Source: Phlegmacium glaucopus
Lineage: Eukaryota > Basidiomycota > Agaricomycetes > Agaricales > Cortinariaceae
Direction: 5' to 3'
NCBI GenBank assembly: GCA_015039465.1
Contig: MU130364.1
Coordinates: 90,062-154,061, forward strand
DNA length: 64,000 nucleotides
Shown: positions 58,491-64,000 of the stretch, piece by piece
Position numbering within the stretch: position 1 is the first letter of the stretch
Layout: each line of letters begins with the position of its first letter
Program-made: the position numbers and the translations under genes
Notes under the pieces: generated by a model
What the model was told of the DNA's origin: nothing
The model's input: the letters and a program-made list of their open reading frames with translations, nothing else
Databases searched by the model: none

Positions 58491-61400
58491 TCATATTGTC
58501 TTCCTTATATTTTTGATTTCAAGGTACAACTGCATTACCTCCTTCCACCTTCTTTGATGATAATAAGCACTTGCTAGAATTTCCATGCTTCTGAGGGTGG
58601 ATGGATGTTCTGCACCAAGCAGCTTCTTCCTCATGTCCATGACCTGAACCTGTAGCTGTTCTGCTTCAGTCCACCTTCCCTGATTACAATATGTGCATGC
58701 TAGATTTGCCATGCTTATGAGGGTGTCTGGATGTTCTGCACCAAGCAGCTTCTTTCCCAGGTCTATGACCTGAACCTGCAGCTGCTCTGCCTCAGTCCAC
58801 CTTCCCTGACTACAGTATGTGACTGCTAGATTTCCTATGCTTGCAAGAGTGTTTGGATGTTCTGCACCAAGAAGCTTCTTGCTCATATCCATGACTTGAA
58901 CCCCCAGCTGCTCTGCCTTAGCCCACTTTCCCTGGTTCCAATATGTCATTGCCATGCTTGCCATGCTTTTGAGAGTGAATGGATGTTCAGCACCAAGTAG
59001 CTTCTTCCTTATGTCCATTACTTGAAAAAACAGCTGCTCTGCCTCACTCAATCTTCCCTGCTTATGGTATGTCCCTGCTAGATTTTCCATGCTTATGAGG
59101 ATCAATGGATGTTCTGCATCAAGAAGCTTTTTTCTTATGTCCATGACTTGAACCTGCAGCTGCTCTGCCTCATTCCGCCTTCCCTGTTTACAATATGTCA
59201 TTGCTATATTTTCCATGCTTGTGAGGGTGACTAGATGTTCTGCACCAAGCAGCTTCTTGCTCATGTTCATGACTTGAACCCCCAGCTGCTCTGCCTCAGT
59301 CCATCTTCCCTGATTACAATATGTCATTGCTATATTTGCCATGCTTGTGAGGGTGTCTGGATGTTCTGCACCAAGAAGCTTCTTCCTTATATCCACAACT
59401 TGAAGAAACAGTTGCTCTGCCTCATTCCACCTTCCTTGATTACAGTATATACTTCCTAGATTGACCATGCTTGTGAGGGTGTGCAGATGTTCTGTGCCAA
59501 GAAGCTTCTTTCTCATGTCCATGACTTGAAGCTCCAGTGGCTCTGCCTCATTCCACCTTCCCTGACCACAGTATAACATTGCTATATTCCTCATGCTTGT
59601 GAGGGTGTCTGGATGTTCTGCACCAAGCTGCTTTTTTTTCATGTCCATGACTTGAACAAACAGCTGCCTTGCCTCATTCCACCTTCCTTGATTAAGGTAT
59701 GTAGTTGCCAGGTTTTCCATGCTTGTGAGGGTGTCTGGATGTCCTGCACTAAGATGCTTCTTGCTCATTTCTGCAGCTTGAACAAAGAGCTGCTCTGCAT
59801 CAGTCCACCTTCCCTGATTACCATATACATTTGCTAGACCTCCCATACTTGCAATAGTGAATGGATGTTCTGCACCAAGCAGCTTCTTGCCTATGTCCAT
59901 TGCTTGACAAAATAGTTGTTCTGCATCATCATTCCACTTTCCCTGATTACAGTATGTACTTGCTAGATTGTGCATGCTTATAAGGGTGGATAGATGTTCT
60001 GCACCAAGCACCTTCTTGCTCATGTCCATGACTTGAACCTCCAGTTGCTCTGCCTCATTCCATCTTCTCTGATTACGGTATGTAGTTGCTAGATTTCCCA
60101 TGCTTGTGAGGGTGTCTGGATTTTCTATGCCCAGCAGCTTCTTTCTCATGTCCATAGCTTGGACCTCCAGTTTCTCTGCTTCATTCCACCTTCCCTGCCT
60201 ATTGTATGTGTTTCCTAGATTAGCCATGCTTCTGAGGGTGTGTGGATGTTCTATGCCAAGACACTTCTTTCTCATGTCCATGACTTGAACCTCCAGTGGC
60301 TCTGCCTCATTCCACCTTCCCTGATCACAGTATGTGGTTGCTAGATTTTCCATGCTTGTAAGGGTGTCTGGATGTTCTGCACCAAGTAACTTCTTCCTTA
60401 TGTCCATGACTTGAACACGCAACTGCTCTGCATTGTTCCAGTCTCCATTCTCCTTCATTACTAGTGCAAAATTGTTGCATTTATCATCATAGTACTCCCT
60501 GACAAGTCCCATCTCACTTTCATATAACTCATTTGCCTTGATATGTGGAAAAATTAACCGTCGCAATGCATAATCCTGAGTGGTAAACCTCCATGTAATT
60601 GCACAGGATAATATTATGCTTCCTATCTGACATACTCTTTGCTGCTCAGATTTCAACATTTGCTCCCTACTCCAGCAATGAACCAAAGGATGAATTGAAA
60701 ATATTTCAGATGATTGTCCTCTTCTCATCAAGGAGAATGACAGAAGGACACCAATGCCCTGCCCAAATATGAAGTCATCCCAATGACCATTATTGTCTGT
60801 GGAAAGCAGGGTATGATCCAGTAAAGTGATTGCCAGGGGTAGCTTTTCAGCTACCTCACTATCAACAACATATCCACTGGACCTCTCAGCAGCAGATTGG
60901 AATATTTCTGTAGAAATATCACTATGATGATAGAAAGCACATATGTGAAGAATTAGGATTGCAGCCTGGGCTGCTTGTGCATTCCCAGTGGTGGATTTTC
61001 CACTAGCTCTCCTTTCTATTTCTTTAAAAGATAAATCCCAAGTCCCATATACTGTTCGATCATAATTTGATGCACCTTTGAATGTAGCATCTGACATAAG
61101 AGTCTGACGATGCAAGGAGAATTGTGCCAGATATTTCTTTATACCACATTTCCCAGCTTCAATATAAGCACCAGCATGATTAACAGCAAGAGGAATGCAA
61201 CCAAGTGCAGTCACAATCTCTTTAGCTGCTTCTATATGCTCAGCTGCATCCAAGCAGCTAGCCTTGAGAAGTAATGTTATGGCATCTGGCTCCTCCATTT
61301 CATGGATCTCAATACTATTCTCAAATGATATGATCCTCCCCATGGATCTATTTCTACTAGTAATCAGAATATTACCTCTGTTACCTGGGGGAAAGAACTT

Positions 61401-62470
61401 GGCCACTTCCTCAGGAAGAAGATCATCAGCATTGTCAAACACAATCAACCATTCCTCCTGGATACAAGATATCCACTGGAGGACAGACTCAACTGAGCCA
61501 TCCACACCAGAAGCTTGTGCAGCAGGAAGGCTGGATATGCCCTTGAGAGACATTGTCATGCTTTCATGAGAGGAAGCATCAACCCAGAATACATGGGAAA
61601 AGCTAGAGCAACAGATGTATCCAGTGTTGTGAATAGTACTGTGAAGAAACACACCTCTCAAACATTTCTTCTGTGAACTTGAGACAGATCTGAGTCTTTC
61701 CGATCCCACCCATTCCCCAGAGGAGACAAAAGCGCCTGTTGGCACGATCAAAAAAAACATTCCTAAGTTTGTCAAGTATATCTTTCCGTCCGGTAAAGAA
61801 TGGACTGGCGTTTGGTTTTTGACACACAGGGATTTTCATCTGCCCTTCGCCAGGGAGATTATAGTAGTTCTGGTAGTTAATCTATTACTAAATCATTTAC
61901 ACAGCCTACGGGAAAGACTTACGAAAGTACCACCATTGATGAGTATATTCTGGGCATTTGGAAAGAAACCCGGGCCAGATCGCTGAGTCTGCTGATCATC
62001 AACAACAGCCGAGGCATAGCGTAAGCAACTCGGCGAGGAGGGTGATGTTGGAACCTGGATGTTCGGTAACATGTGCCAAATGAGTTAGAGACAATCGTCG
62101 CGCTCGTAAAATCGTGGCTGACCGTGGGAAGAGTTTCTGGTCCTGCGATACCAGATCTCGACACAGGTACAGAAATTCCATGTACTTCTCTACTGGTAAC
62201 CGCTGCTGAGGCAGGTGCGTGATCGACACCGACCATAGAGGCCATTAATGACGGAAAACCACTTGAAAATATGAGGATGTTTCATAAATCCATCAGGGAT
62301 TCAGCCGCTCACCTTGTTCCTGCGTATGTCGTTGTCATATAGCTATCAGAACTTGAATCCACGTCGATCGATGATGGTGTGGGCGAGTCTGAAGGATGAA
62401 ATAACTTCCTTCTGAAAGATGCAGCAATTTCAGCTATGCGATGGCTCTTAGATGGTCTTTGGCTAGACAT
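58491..62470 (-). CDS. STAND/NLR-type protein: NB-ARC NTPase with 15 TPR repeats
   Basis: Five exons on the minus strand: 62313-62470, 62123-62261, 61923-62054, 61655-61839 and 58491-61602, all in frame, giving 1241 residues from MSSQRPSKSHRIAE. Residues 1-130 have no recognised domain. A segment FFPNAQNILINGGTF just before the NTPase is a common fungal NLR motif. NB-ARC spans ~145-520: P-loop GMGGIGKT ~185-192, Walker B WLIVFDNADD ~253-262, sensor-like NILITSRNR, GLPL-like CIPLAVNHAG. From ~585 the protein is TPR_10/TPR_12 (kinesin light chain-like). Fifteen 42-residue units from ~611 to the end share LLGAEHP-x-TL-x-SM and Y-x-x-QGRW-x-EAEQL. Unit 4 has one extra Asp. Such proteins oligomerise on ligand binding; many act in non-self recognition and cell death. 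The ligand and the effector output are unknown. Confidence 0.85.
58500..60420 (-). repeat. 126-bp coding tandem repeat (15 TPR units)
   Basis: The DNA repeats in step with the TPR units. The nucleotide units are highly alike (ttctgcaccaag and cttccctg recur every 126 bases on the plus strand), so the array is prone to unequal exchange. Unit 4 is 129 bases. Confidence 0.9.
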
Positions 62471-64000
62471 GATGATAGTCAAGAGAAGAGCGTCACCTAA
62501 TGTGGCTGTACGAACTTGTGGGTTTGCTCTTCCCACGGTCTACTAGTTCTACATTCGCTCTACACAAAACACAAGGGGAGAGATATAGAGATAGAGTAGC
62601 ACAAGTAACACCGCTACTACTGAATACCTTAGTATTATATGTAGTGGTGGCTCATCAAGAACGTCCTTGGCAGTCTTATCCTGATGTTCATTTCAGTGTG
62701 AAGTGAAGTACCCCACATTGGTAAGTTAACGATGGGATTAGGGGACTCGGAGGAATCTGAGTTCGCCAGCTACCGTCATAGTATTAATTTATCGACTTAC
62801 AGAAACTCGTCAAATGCAAGTGCCGTCAACTGACAGCGGGACTGCCCTGATAAGCGAAAAAGACAGAACAATTGAGACAGGGAACAGGTAGTCTGCCGCA
62901 AAACCAGGTACGAGGCGTCCAATGATTGATTTTAATATCACATACCAAACGGCGTTCATCTTCTTTAGAGGGGCATGGACTCTCTCCCTCCAGCCTACTT
63001 TCCCACTCCTCTTGAGCAAACTTCAGATAATGACTAGATTTAGTGGGTGGTCGACCATCCGCAACTCGCAGATAGATTGGCGGGATAGCAACGAATGATT
63101 AAAGGATCGGAGAACTTGAACAACGACGACAAAGCGAAGTTGATGTTAGAACCAGGGGGGGGTAAGGCAAAAATAAAACATATATCTACGACGCGGGCAG
63201 TTGGAATATGAGTAATAGAAAATCAAGGATTCATGGCGTTGAAGTCGTTCGCAAAATGGGTGCTAGGTGAAAGCAATTTTTAGGAAAGAGAGTAACCGAA
63301 ACCCCGTTTTACTCTCCACATAATTTTACTCTATATAACATATGAGAATGAGTGAGAGTGGGTTCAGAAGATGGAAAATTCTTGAATGATCAAGACTCCT
63401 CGCAGAAGAAAAGTAGGCCCCAGGGTTATCCTCTGAAGGAATCGACTCATCATCCTGTTTTCCCTTGCTAGATCGTTTTTTGAGATGTCTCCGCGTCTGT
63501 CCTCCGGCTGCGGGGTGTGTCATGGACTCTCTTCATCCGACCCCCTCTTGAGCAAACTCCAGGTTGCAGTAAATAATAACTAGGTTTAATGGTCGGTCGA
63601 CCATCCGCAACTCACAGATTGGCGGAATACTAGGGGATGGGAGAACGACGGCGCTCGATGGAGGGCAAAGCGAAGTTGAGGTGACGTCGATAATGTTGAT
63701 ATTGTGTTGATGTTAGAGCCGATGAGGGGTGAGGATACTAATGTTGTTCACGTCGTTGACTGATGTAATATATTGCACCCTCCTCATGTGCATTGTGGAC
63801 TTGGGCAGGGCTATGTTCGTGGAGGTGATAAGGGTGGAGTTTGGAGTTGTCATTGATATTAACTTTGATGTTGGTGATGAGATCGCATTTCCGCCCCGGG
63901 CGTAAGAGGGAGAGGACGGAAGGTAAGTAGGGGATGTCACAATTTAAAGAGGGATGTTTTTGATGATGCAAGGCATCAGATTACATCTCCAAGAGAGAGA
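62471..64000. other. intergenic with two direct copies of a ~190 bp segment
   Basis: Sequence at ~62978-63165 (ctcttgagcaaact...cgaccatccgcaactc...aaagcgaagttga) recurs at ~63540-63725. Between them, ~63185-63420 is the inverted copy of the repeat at 14535-14775. No gene is seen; short ORFs here lack coding features. Confidence 0.55.

Noticed and set aside
59235..59837. Plus-strand ORFs opposite the TPR array
   Set aside because: Antisense shadows of the 126-base coding repeat.

Overview
The window looks like nuclear DNA of a mushroom-forming basidiomycete (Agaricomycetes; species not determinable here). The reasons are genes split by many 45-70 base introns with GT(A/G)AGT-type donors, gene families largely confined to these fungi (FunK1 kinases, DUF6534 membrane proteins, basidiomycete BTB and DUF6532 proteins), and a typical transposon load (copia, gypsy, hAT, Plavaka-like). 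A 773-base run of N marks an assembly gap.

Left part (1-31 kb), gene rich. Three FunK1 kinase genes come first: a 5'-truncated copy at the window edge, then two complete copies transcribed divergently from a shared 0.5 kb region. A foldback MITE nested in a larger inverted-repeat element lies between copies 1 and 2. A small two-domain ABM-like protein follows, then three tandem DUF6534 membrane-protein genes. Each DUF6534 gene has ten exons, including a 19-base microexon, and each copy carries duplicated flanks. Next are a BTB-domain gene and, on the other strand, a co-directional metabolic pair. The first of the pair is a LamB/YcsF (PxpA-type) protein. The second is a large biotin-dependent protein with biotin carboxylase, KipA-like, KipI-like and biotinyl domains. 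This is the gene content of fungal lactam utilisation (lam) or 5-oxoprolinase systems.

Middle part (31.6-57.5 kb), a transposon nest. A complete but inactivated Ty1/copia element has LTRs, a 5-bp target duplication and a polypurine tract. A short non-autonomous hAT-like element with an 8-bp duplication follows. A Plavaka-like transposase remnant is split by a full-length hAT with a perfect 8-bp duplication. Then come minisatellites, a BTB pseudogene, a 5'-truncated gypsy element with an extra zinc-knuckle ORF after pol, three copies of a 1.4 kb LTR-like repeat, a tRNA-derived SINE-like sequence, and a DUF6532-like gene interrupted by one of the repeats. Nearly every internal stop in these elements can be explained by C-to-T change, mostly CGA to TGA, which suggests CpG deamination or hypermutation of repeats.

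Right part (57.6-64 kb). A complete five-exon STAND/NLR gene encodes a variable N-terminus, an NB-ARC NTPase and fifteen nearly identical 42-residue TPR repeats. This is the architecture of fungal non-self-recognition receptors. The remainder is intergenic and holds dispersed repeats, one of them a second copy of sequence found near 14.6 kb.

Exon boundaries were worked out by hand from splice signals, reading frame and, where possible, agreement between paralogous copies. Family names come from recognised motifs, not from a database search.
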